Of a stretch of 64,000 nt of DNA, positions 45,898-56,332 are shown in pieces. Both the position numbers and the translations under genes were made by a program. Below the pieces are notes generated by a model. That model was not told the DNA's origin and did not search any database. It worked only from the letters and a program-made list of their open reading frames with translations. The first letter of the stretch is position 1. Every line of letters starts with the position of its first letter. Origin of the DNA: Straminergon stramineum. Lineage: Eukaryota; Streptophyta; Bryopsida; Hypnales; Calliergonaceae. The stretch is from positions 17,510,019-17,574,018 of the forward strand of contig OY987270.1 in the NCBI GenBank assembly GCA_963920665.1, written 5' to 3'.

Positions 45898-47076
45898 TGT
45901 CACGACCCTCATCACAAGGCGTGCCCGTGCCACCTTGGTGAGCAAGGGGGACATTGGGGGTGACTCCCCAAGCCTTGCAAGAGATGAGGTGAGGGGGACT
46001 AGGAGTCCCGAGCGATCAGAGCGATGTAGCGCTCTGATCCGGATGAATTTGAGGGCGTGTGATACATGCTTGGAAAGGTCTTGAGAAGACGCTTCTAGCC
46101 GTCCAAAGAACGCGTGATTTGGACTTGCGAGTCAAAAGTTATGGGCGTTCAAAGTTGGGGGTGTCCCGGTCGCGCCGGGAGCGCCCTGGTCGCGCCGAGA
46201 GTGCTCTGGCCGCGCCGGGAGTGTCCCGGCCGCGGCGAGAGTGTCCCGAATCTTTTGAGGGCGATATCTTTGCGAGTACTTGTCCGAATGGAGCAAGTGA
46301 GTAGTCCATCGGCATCTACGCGTCGCGTAGATGTCGAAAATGGGGTCGCATGTGCGATTTGGATCCCGGACCGCAAAGTTATGCCGGGTGGAAGTTCGGG
46401 AGTCCCAAAGTAGCGCGAATCGGGAGAAATGGGTGGTCTTCCAAGATGGGGTGCATCTTGGGGGTTCCCGGTGACCTCTAGTATGGGTGGGGCTGCCGAA
46501 TCCCGCAGAGAGTACTATGAGGAGGGGTGGTCTCCCTCCTCACTCCCGGATGGTGCCATGGTGAGCCTAAGTGGCCCCGGGTGGTGAGGTTAGTGTTGGA
46601 GCCTCACCACCACTTGTGTGTTACCATGGAGTGCTTGTGCACTCCTTGATACCGGTTGGGTGGTGTCCCACTCTACACTAGGCCATGGTGTGAGTCCCGT
46701 TGGGTGAGTCCCAATTAGTGAGTCCCGAAATGAGTTGGGTTGGGCCTAGTGGGGAGTTGGGTCTAGTGGGGAGTTGGGTCCCATTCAAGGGCGGTTAGCA
46801 CCGGTGGGAGTAGTGCCTCACCGATTGCTTGGACATCAATGGAAGTTCCGCCCCATGTCATCAAATGACATGCCCGGTGTCTTGTGGGAGTTAAGGATTA
46901 GAAGGAAAGGATTGGGAGTCACGGAGGAATGGGGAACCTCGTGACTTGGGTTGGAACCTAACATTGTGGGTGCGTGGCATGTGCAGTGTTAAGAGAGCGT
47001 GAACCTTAGTGGCACTAAGGTGCTAAGTGTTTGGAAAGTGAGCTTAAGGTGGTAAGTGTCACTAAGGGGCGCGACA
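45898..47076 (+). repeat. 3' LTR (1179 bp)
   Basis: Same length as the 5' LTR, and no difference was seen on reading the two side by side. Followed by the TTATC duplication at 47077-47081. Confidence 0.97.
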
Positions 47077-49462
47077 TTATCCATCGTGCATTGTTGGCCA
47101 GCATAGGTGTTAGTTTCGTTGACAAGGGTCTGGAGGGTATCATCGTCCCACCACAGTTGGAAAAAATAAGCTGCCCCTTGTTTCCGCCGGGTGTACCGTT
47201 GAGTGGGGCCTGGGCAAGGCCCAGTAAATGATGCTCGGTCTCCATGTAGGTCACTCGTTTCTTGACCCCACTTGCTATCTTCATATCGATTTCGAATATC
47301 CTCGATTGCTAATTTACGATCACTATTTACATGCGCAAATTCCTCATAACGCTCCAAATCCAATGACTCTCCAACTGACAAGCGTTCATCCTCATCTTCA
47401 AGAAGCAACCAACTGCAGTTTTCGTCATCAGAGGAATTACCTGCAAAGTCAGAGTAGTTGGCCATCCATGTGGAATCCTATGAGTCCGATGTCCAAACTT
47501 CATAGTTGGTGAGGGGTGCATACTCTGCTACGTCGATTGGACTGCTGACACTACCAAATCGTCTTGGGCCTCGGGGTGGAGTTACGGTGGCAGTTGTCAT
47601 GATGTCCGTTTGCACTAAAGCCCCGATTACAGATTGCTCGTTGTCGCTAACCGCTTGTTGGTTTTGAAGGCGCCCGATGCTCCCATCATGGGACGGCGAG
47701 GGAACATGACATGGTGCATCGGAAGGAGGCAATGTGGTATATGGCATTGGAAGAGGCTGATGGAGGAAGTCTAATGTCTTGCAGTCCGCTTGTGCCACCT
47801 TCTTCCAACCAATCGAACCACCGAAGTCCACACCGTACCAATACACTCCATCGTCGAACCACCCTTGACACACCTCACCCATGAAATCTTGCAGTCCCCC
47901 ATGTTGAATTGAACTGTATCCAAGAACGTGCAATGGAACCCACACTTCATCCGGGAGAGTGCAACCTGGATTTGCATTGTTATGGCCTCCTAGGATGCAA
48001 GCCATGAGTGGTCTCTGTGGTGGCATTGCGGTGGATGAAGAGGCCCCATGCGCCAGTGCCACATGGTGCATGCAACGACGTGGAGGAGTATACATAGACT
48101 CAAGGGGGGATTTGAGCTGTAGATCTCGCCCGTCCTGAGCAGTTTGATTAGAAAGTGTACTTGCTGCCAAATCAGTGACTACCGTAAGCCAATCCTCAGT
48201 GCGAGCAGCATTGTCAAAGGCCCCACTGAGATTCAATTGGCATCCGCGCCTCTGCGACATTTGGTGGTCACCAACCTACAACAATGAATGATTGATCAAA
48301 GGAAGACTATCATCGCCTGCCCCACTTGGAGAAGTAGGAAGTGCTGAGGGTCCACCACGGCCACTTGCAATTGACCTTGGACCTCGACCTCGTCGCGGAC
48401 GTTGATATGCTGGTGACTTGCTTGGGGAATGGATGAAATATTGCTCCCACAACTTGCAAGCCCCTCCGCTGTTCTCTTGTTCATGCATTCCACCACAGTC
48501 TGGACATAGTCGAGCAAGCTGATTTGGTTTTCTTTGTCGCAGTATAGGAGGTGATGTCAAATTTGGTCGAATATTTGGGCGACTCCAATTGCTTCTTCCA
48601 CGCCCCTATGTAATGTGCCCACCATGGCCCATCCTTGCAGTCGCATTTGGAGTAGGTAATTGCCCCAAAAGCATCGGACCTTCATCGGGTCTTTGCCGAC
48701 CGCGCCCTGATTGTCCACCCTGCCACTTACCACGACCTACCCCTCTGATTGAGTCGCCCACCACGGCATTCGCTTTAGCAACGTCCCGAATTGAAGCTCC
48801 ACGCCCCCTCCCTCGGTCACCCCTCCCGCCTTGTCGGACTCCTTGGTGAGATTTGTGTTGAGGTCGGATTGGTGAGGAATTCGGGAGTGGCATTTCGTTG
48901 AAGAGCTCCCCTTGTTGCAACAACGTCGTGGAATTCTTGGATGTTGTGACCATGAGTGCCGCTGGATGGGAGCTGCCTTGCAAAGTTGTGTTGCCTCCTA
49001 CTATGGGCTCTTGAATTGGGTTGATTCCTTGGGTCACTACCGGCAGATTGGTAAGGGGCAGTGCATGCGTGGCCCCATCTGGAAGTGTGTTGGAGGTTCC
49101 TGGAAAGCCTTCGGGGATGACCACTGCGGTACAATGAGCTACATGTTCTGATCGGGCTTGTAGCCGCCCCCCCCCCCGCTGCTTGTCTCGCGAAGTTCTT
49201 CATCAAGAAATGTGGGCCAATGCTTGGTCCGTAGAAAGTCGTTGAAGAAAGATGGGATTCCCCAAGGATGCCCCTCTGGATACACTGTCCTCCACCCTAG
49301 TAGTCTAGCAATTTGTCTTCTACACAAGTATCTCCAATTACGAGTACTAGGATGTGCAGGCCAATGGTGATTCTCCTCTGGTGGCAACAAACTAAGCAAG
49401 TAATCCTCTTGCAAACAATTGACAACCTTTTGTGCTATGACCTCACTCTCAGAACTACCCAA
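47077..49462 (-). pseudogene. piggyBac B transposase, N-terminal part
   Basis: Upstream half of the transposase, ending in TYAGQQCTMDN where the retrotransposon landed. From ATG at 49462: block 1 (LQEDYLLSLL, NHHWPAHP, PEGHPWGIP, RTKHWP; 49411-49210) matches element A. An 11-C run at 49167-49177 follows, with a frame change around it. Then come RGG-rich sequence (GGRGDRGRGRG), a Cys/His stretch (LCPDCGGMHEQ, GGACKLWEQYF, about 48500), more RG sequence and block 2 (WVPLHVLGY, GLQDFMGE, FGGSIGWKK, ADC; 47950-47780), also shared with A. An acidic linker with TAG at 47478-47480 leads into the core. Introns may separate some pieces. The extension is nearly as long as the catalytic part. Confidence 0.85.
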
Positions 49463-50370
49463 TGCCTAGTGATACAACTGATCCTGCACTGCCCACACTT
49501 CTTCTGCCATTGCTCTTCCCGCCCACAAAGCAGTAGTCATGACAATGGAATTTGAAGCCACAAATCCTGAAATCCTTTTTATGAGCTTTCAAGTGAGGAA
49601 GGTGGGATGCCCACAACAATGCTTCACTTCTATGGTGAATTCCGTTCCCAAACCCTAATGTGAACTCCCTGTTTCGTAATGCAATTGAATGCCCACTTCC
49701 CAACATGATTCTTCTTTGCATCAAGACAAGACGACATTTCCAGACATGAGTAATGTGTCCTTCCCAAGCCACCTTCCTAACTAAACCACTCCTTCCAATC
49801 CAACTCCAAGCGCAACCAAAATTGACAAGTACCATGCGCGTTTGTCCACAACAAACCACGAACCGTGCGAGCATGACCATCTCACCACTCTCTAGCCTTG
49901 TCCTCAATTCCCCTCCCCCAATCAAACTCATGATCTGAACACCCCACTAAGCCACTACACAGATCAGAACCACTGAATCATGAAATCGTCGCAATCACTA
50001 TGGTCTCTCTCCACCTTGCACAGAACATTGGAGCCTCAGCGACACCACACACACAGTTTAGACGCAGGGAGACAATATGCAAATAGTATGGGTGGAATCC
50101 GAGGCTCAACGATCTCTGACCGGCCCTGACCGGTCAACAAATGGACAAGCGCCTCGAATTGCCATGTCCGTTTTTTGACACTCTAAATTCAACAGAAGAA
50201 TGCACTTCGCAAAGCTCATCGGTGGCCCCATCCGAAGCTAAACCCTGATCCGCCTCCTTTAGCCATCCAATTCTGTTTTTTACGTCACCTCGATCGAGTG
50301 TGTGTGCTATTAGAAACTTAACTTTGAAAATCGAGAGGGGCCATATTTCGGCTGCTGGGGCGGTGAGGGG
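49463..50370. other. 5' region of piggyBac B
   Basis: About 0.9 kb between the first transposase ATG and the 5' terminal repeat. It presumably holds promoter and 5' UTR, possibly an intron. The minus-strand frame at 49931-49455 is open for 158 codons but has no recognisable motif. Confidence 0.45.
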
Positions 50371-50374
50371 TTAA

Positions 50375-52182
50375 TGAAAATTTAATTTCAACCTCACCCC
50401 CTCTAATAGTTTTGGTAGGGTCCAATTTGTAAAAGATTTTAAATTTCAATTGAAGTTAACCTTGAACCCCACCTCCCCTTCTTGTAATTTTGGGAGGGTG
50501 GGATTGCAAACAATGAATATGGAATAATCCCATACTGTTGTATCTGTATCCCGTCATCCGTATCTGTATATTGTTGTATCATATTCGTAATCGTATTCGT
50601 ACTGTATTTTGTATGTAGATCTGATGGCTATTGATTTTTCTCATGGCTAGGGGATGGAATTTTTTTGAAATGAATCGAATGGCTCCTAATTTTTGGGGGG
50701 TGATAGGGGGAATTTTTTTGAGGGGGGAGTGTGACAGAATCTTTTTAGTGGATAGTAATCATATCGTTTATTTCTTAGAAATTTTAAAATTAAAAGCCTA
50801 TTTTGATAATTTATCACACTTTGATGCTTTGAATTTTTTATACTATTGAGTGGTTTGATTAATGATTTCCAATTGAAATTTCTATAGTATGTTTTCCTAG
50901 TTGGAAGCTTGGGTATGCAACTTCCATATTATGTCCCTAATTATAATCACTTATAATGCATTTAAATCCAATCTTAAGGGATGCAATTTGTTTTAATGTA
51001 GAATAATCTTGTAGACTTTTTAACAAGAAATTAAAAAATGTACTTATATACATGAAACAAATATTTTTGAAGACAATCATAGCATTAAAAACCTAATTAT
51101 ATGAGTTTTTTTAATACATGTATCATAGGCCAAGCTAGGCAACTTTGGGGACTTTCTAATAAAAATTTAATTTTAACTAGACCCAACTTCTTTGTATATA
51201 TTTTTAGAAACTATGCATAGGTGTTTCAATTCTTCATATATATTATGAGTTTTTTTCTAAAATGTATGCAATTCAACCATTTCTACATTTCATTTTCTTT
51301 TAATTTGGTCTTCACCTAGCTTTTTGATCTTTTTAATTTGATATCATTTTAAGAAAAGCCATCCTCTAAGTTGTTTTAATGTAGATGACCCCTATATATA
51401 ATACAAGAGTTGCGTACCGGGGTTGGAAGACTTGTTTTTACCAAAGAACATCTAAAAATATTTTATTTCATACCCTCCACATTCGTGCAAATAGACCTCT
51501 TTTGCACACACACTCCTAAACATTAGAGATGGCATTAGAGAAAAAATCAAGTCTCTAGAGGGCCGCCAAGAAGAGTGACATCCTTGAGGATTTCCACATC
51601 ACAACTAACCCTATAGAATCTTACTAACTGTGTATTCACCTTCTCTAACTTTTACAAAGGTGGAGTCGGGACTTAGTAACCAAGTGCATCAAAGTACAAG
51701 GTGTTTAATAATGAATCCTAAACTTGATGTACAAGGTGTTTAATATTCAAGGTTGAGGGGCATCAAAGTTAAAATACACCTCCAATATTCAGATTTTGAG
51801 CCACCCCGTACATTGACAATCATATGACGTTCCAATATAAAATGAGTAGCAATAGTGTAAAAATCAATGGAAGTGCAAAATAAAATGTAATCTTCAGGGT
51901 CCTTTAAGGGCTTTCTAGCAACCTTCTAGAGGTTCTATTTTTTCTCTAATGGTTTTGACCTCATTTTCTTGATCAAATCTCATCAGCAAGAAGTCCTTCA
52001 AAATTAATGGCTAATTTTTAGTTTTGTTGAAAATTATTTTTCCTATTTTCTACAAATTACAACATCAAAGTATGTTACATCAACTTCCACCTCTATGAAT
52101 TCTCTAACTCAAATGGCCTATGAATAAATAGATACCATAATATACAAGAAGAATTCAAGGAAGAATTGAAACTTGTAATGAA
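50375..52182. other. AT-rich spacer, no gene recognised
   Basis: Contains TATTCGTA / GTATCTGTATC simple-sequence words at about 50535-50620 and the right copy of the 26-bp direct repeat (50751-50776). The 72-codon frame at 50631-50849 is low-complexity and not supported as a gene. Confidence 0.5.
50751..50776 (+). repeat. 26-bp direct repeat, right of piggyBac B
   Basis: Exact copy of 36714-36739, in the same orientation, about 380 bp outside the right TTAA of piggyBac B. Confidence 0.85.
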
Positions 52183-53075
52183 TCCCTAAACTCCTAAAGA
52201 CTTTTTTTCATAAAAAATCACTCAAAATTGTCATTTCTAATGCAAAGAGCAAAAAGTTGAAATTTTTTGAGTGCATTCTAACTATAGGATGGTTTGCACT
52301 ATCTAGACTAATGTGAGATAGAGCAGAAGAAATTTCAAAAACTTTGACTACATAGATTGTAAGATACATGCATTTATAATGAAGAAAATGAGTTATTTTA
52401 CACCCTCCTAGCCTTATATAACTAGATTATAAGACTTTGAATATTCTTAGCTTAAAATTTTTGTAGTACAAATTTGGAATTTTCAATTCTTTATATTGAG
52501 GAATTGAAATTCTAGGAAAAAAATAAAACACTTGATTTCCATGCTTTGGAAAATTATTAAGTAGAAGTGGGTATGAGATTGAAGAAAATTGAAATTGTTA
52601 ACAACTCTAAGATTGAATTGGAATGCACTATTTCCAATACTAAGATAATTCTAGCAAACATATTAAACTTTGTAGAAATATTTTATTTTGAAAATTTGAA
52701 AATTGAGTTAAAAAACAAGAAATTTTCTCAAGAAATTTCTATGGTTGCCCACAAAAGAATAATCTCTATAATTTTCACATCACTAATCCAAATGGAATGA
52801 ATCAAAGATTTTGTACATAAACAAAAATCCAATCTTTGAAAAAAAGATTTTTTAGAATTTAAAAAAAAAAATTAGACCCAACACTCTAAAATTCTGGCTT
52901 TGGATGTCATAAAAAAATTTCTCAAGCATCAATTGGAAGAAAAATTATATTCCAAAAATCTAATGTGTTTACTATCTTTATAAAAAATTTCAAAAAATTT
53001 GGGTCAAAAATTGAGATCATACAAATATGCCTAAACTTTCATGTGTCCCTTGAGGAGAAAATGGGACTTTAGGGG
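52183..53075 (+). mobile_element. piggyBac-type MITE, copy 2
   Basis: An 893-bp non-coding element beginning TCCCTAAACTCCTAAAG after TGAA (a variant of TTAA) and ending GGGACTTTAGGGG before TTAA (53076-53079). The interior aligns with the copies at 33.4 and 55.7 kb (AACTATAGGAT, CATAGATTGTAAGATA, AGAAATTTCAAAAACTTTGAC). Confidence 0.82.
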
Positions 53076-53079
53076 TTAA

Positions 53080-55734
53080 CAATTATATAAAACTAAGTAA
53101 CACTTCTATACAATATTATTATATTCAAACCTCTCAATACTTACATTAAACAGGTTGAATGTCTTCATAAAAAATTTGACAAACTTTATGTTTCCAAAAG
53201 TCACTTGATATTTGAGCAAAATATAATGCAATAGGGTGTGTAAGGTAGAAACACCCATTCCCATTCATTTCAACTAGTGTATATAGAGGGAGTCAAAATC
53301 ACAAGTAGGTGTTATTTTTGCCATGTAGAAAAATGGGAGATTATTTTAATTTTCTATGAATTTTCAAAGCTAAGACCGGAAGAAACTTCAAAATGTTTAA
53401 TAGGTGCATCTTTGAAGCTACTTGAGAAAGACCCCAAACCATTCACTAAAAGTTTGTCTCTTTACAATCATGAAGCACCATTTGTAAAGTAGGAGCCATT
53501 CAAAGCGAATGGTTTGAGGTCTTATTGGTGATACTTCAATAGACACCTATTTGACAAAAGGGGTGAAGGATACTACCATGTAATTCTACCTTTAAGAGAT
53601 TCAAAATTTCCTAAGTTGGGTTATGATGTGGTAAGAACAATGAAATAATGTGATCTAAAGTTATATAAATTGCAAAACTATCTTGCCTCCCAAGTCAACC
53701 AAAATGAGGCAACAAAAGAACTACTATAACAACAACTATGCCCAAAAAATTACATGAAAAAACAACAAGTGATAACTAAGAAGAAGTAATGAGTGCAAAT
53801 GAACCTATAGAAGCAGTCATAGCCTCCCTAAGTGACCTTCTAGTACTACTTACTCATCAAATTTCCAATGACCAAAGAAAATTTCTTCATGTATTAAAGA
53901 GAAATCATGAAGACTAAACAAGGGGTTAGACATCAATTACCATGGACAAACAAAATAAAGGTTATCCATCACAAGTATCATCAGGTCCTAATATCTAATG
54001 AAATTTTACTCTACTTGATGATCAAATTCAACATTTCTTGCCAAATAATTAATTATAGTTGACAAATGGGATTTAGCAATTGCTTAAAAATAGAAAAATT
54101 CTTTTCCTTACAACTAAATTTTAAAAAGTAATATCTTCAAATTCTAATATTTATTTATAGAAATAATTTTTTTTCCATCTATGATGATTTGGTACACTAA
54201 ATACTATTCAATGAATGAAGATAATCACAAAACATCGTTATTATTCAAAAATGAAGATCTCAACTTGATTCATTTGGATAAGAAAAAGAACTTGTCAAAT
54301 TAAAGAATTGCTATCTAAAATCATATTAGTGGGGGGTGCTACTTCAACTAAAGAGGTCAAATTTCTCCAAATGAGTAGACAAATCACAATTGATACCATT
54401 AATGTTCAACATGTAATTCCTTGGTTTTAAATTGCTTAAATTTATGTTGCTAGCTAGTTTTGACCAAAGTTGTGAAGTTGTTACATTGGGGTGGTTAGGA
54501 TCATCAAATGTGCCCATCAATCCATAAAGACAAATACAGGTTTTTTAAATTTGGGTTTTAGGATTTGCAAAACAAAAATATACTAATCATTTTACTACTA
54601 TATGACATGGCAAAGACCTTTGGATTTCAAATTCTATTTTGGAATTTAGGCACAATGGTCTTGGCAAGGGTTTGGTGAAGGCATTGACTTGTAGGGAGTA
54701 GGCACCAACGGCTTGGATACATATGCAACCAACTAATAGGAAATTTGGACACCAATTGGTTGAAAGCCAATATGTGGTTTGTAAAATATGAGTCCATATA
54801 TGAATGAATTAATGTCTAGTGATCATTATTGAGACATTTTGTGTTTATTTGAATCTTATCTGTCATATATTCATTTATAATGTGTTACTTTGAATGTTGT
54901 TTCAACTAAGTAACCCCTACCCATTCATTATAAGAACCCCTTGTTTTAGGTGATGTGCCTAAATTTTTTGGAATGAATTTTAGGTAATGTCCAATGCAAC
55001 AAACCTATGTTTTTATATCAACATAGATGTTACATTGGCATTTATTTTGACATAAAAACATCGGTTTGTTGCATTGGACACCACCTAAAATCCATTCCAA
55101 AAAATTGAGGCACGTCACCTAAAATATGGGGTTCTTATAGTGATTGGAGCCCTTACATGTGTGCACCATGTATCCTATCTAGCTATTGTGGTATGCATTT
55201 AGCAAAGTATATATACAAGATAATTTCATATTAATTACCATGTTAGATGATCAAAATGTCATTGACAATATAAAATGAGGGAGGCCTCTATTAGATGGGT
55301 GTATTGAACTACTGAACAACTTGACAATTTTAGTGTTAATCCCTTCCATTGCTATGAAAAGTAATGTAAAGTAGAAGGCCTCCTCCAAGACCTTTTGGCT
55401 TGTGAGGACCTTGACTTGGAGGTAAAATCTAGTCTCAAAAGGCATGGCCCTCACATCCCTAAAGACCTTGGGAACAATGTCTCTTAATGTGATGGGCCAA
55501 CATAAAATATCTTATCAAATAGTATATATAATCCCATTTTCTAATGCTAGACCTTGCAAGTAATGATATCAATCCATTATGGCATATAAATTCATATTTT
55601 CTTAGTAGAGGAACCAAAGCTTTCAGAGCTTTATGGTGTAAGAATGAATTCTACCTCCATTAAAGTAGGTTTACTTGATTCTATTTGCCTTCCAATTATC
55701 AAATGGGGTCTATTGAAGTGTTATTAATATGACC
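53080..55734. other. AT-rich spacer with one fold-back MITE
   Basis: No supportable gene. The 71-codon frame at 53277-53492 has no recognised domain. A fold-back element occupies 54929-55139. Confidence 0.5.
54929..55139. mobile_element. Fold-back MITE (long terminal inverted repeats)
   Basis: A 211-bp sequence whose left half (TATAAGAACCCC, TTTTAGGTGATGTGCC, TTTTTTGGAATGAATTTTAGG, GTCCAATGCAACAAACC) is repeated in inverted order in the right half, with a loop of about 50 bp. Both ends carry TATAAGAACCCC / GGGGTTCTTATA. TA next to the ends fits a Stowaway/Tc1-mariner-type element, but other target sites cannot be excluded. Confidence 0.85.
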
Positions 55735-55738
55735 TTAA

Positions 55739-56328
55739 TCCCTAAAGCACCAAGGCACATTTTAGACACAAATTGTGGAAAACTGCCACATTTTAGGGCA
55801 TTGAGAAAAAAATGAAAAAAAAAGATTTTTTTTTCAAAACTCAACCATACAAATTTGTACTAGACTACTATGGGAATGTGTGGAAAAAAATTTCAGGAAC
55901 TTTGACTATACGTATTGAAAGATTATAACGTTCGAATTTAGGAGAAGAAGTTTTTTTTCGACCTTGCGTCCTTGCCCAATAAGGCCAACATCCTTTAACT
56001 CTTCCTAGAGTGAGATTTTTACACTACACATGGTGATTTTTTTGACATTTGCATCTTATATCATGGAAGTTATGTACCTACCAAATTTTAGAAGTAGAGG
56101 AGGTGTTTTGCACATGATCCCCAAAGTTGCTCGAGCTGCCAAAAAAGTTTAGGACAACATAACTTTTGATCTAGGCTCCTAATTGGAAAAAATATATATA
56201 TTCCAACTTAGAGGGTACATTTTTACACCTTGTGTCAAAATTTGAAGAACATATGTTAGAAAATGACTTCATACGAACCTACCCAAGATTACCTTTGTAC
56301 ATTCAACAGCCATTCCGTCCTTTTGGGG
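55739..56328 (+). mobile_element. piggyBac-type MITE, copy 3
   Basis: A 590-bp non-coding element between two perfect TTAA sites (55735-55738 and 56329-56332), beginning TCCCTAAAGCACCAAGG and ending CCGTCCTTTTGGGG. The interior shares TGTGTGGAAAAAAATTTCAG and nearby words with copy 1 but is about 300 bp shorter. Confidence 0.87.
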
Positions 56329-56332
56329 TTAA

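Larger units (their letters stand above)
39185..47076 (+). mobile_element. Ty3/gypsy chromovirus LTR retrotransposon, young insertion
   Basis: A 7892-bp element with TG..CA LTRs of equal length (1179 bp each, with no difference seen by eye) and a perfect 5-bp target duplication TTATC. It has a tRNA-iMet type primer-binding site, a gag-pol region in plant Ty3/gypsy order (gag, protease, RT, RNase H, integrase, chromodomain) and a polypurine tract. It is inserted in the plus orientation inside the minus-strand transposase of piggyBac B. The chromodomain places it in the chromoviruses; the clade (Tekay- or Galadriel-like) is uncertain. A single in-frame stop interrupts pol. Equal-length, apparently identical LTRs imply recent insertion. 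Confidence 0.97.
36818..50370 (-). mobile_element. piggyBac-type DNA transposon B, split by a retrotransposon
   Basis: Bounded by TTAA at 36814-36817 and 50371-50374, with perfect 15-bp terminal inverted repeats CCCCTCACCGCCCCA. The span is 13553 bp. After removing the nested Ty3/gypsy element and its 5-bp duplication, the original transposon was about 5.66 kb. It encodes one transposase on the minus strand (N-terminal part 49462-47077, C-terminal part 39184-37829). Its terminal repeats start CCCCT like those of element A but differ afterwards, so A and B are separate families that share the same protein architecture. Confidence 0.95.

Noticed and set aside
50631..50849. 72-codon frame right of piggyBac B, considered as an organelle DNA fragment
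   Set aside because: No organelle gene could be recognised; it is low-complexity W/F/G-rich sequence with homopolymer runs.
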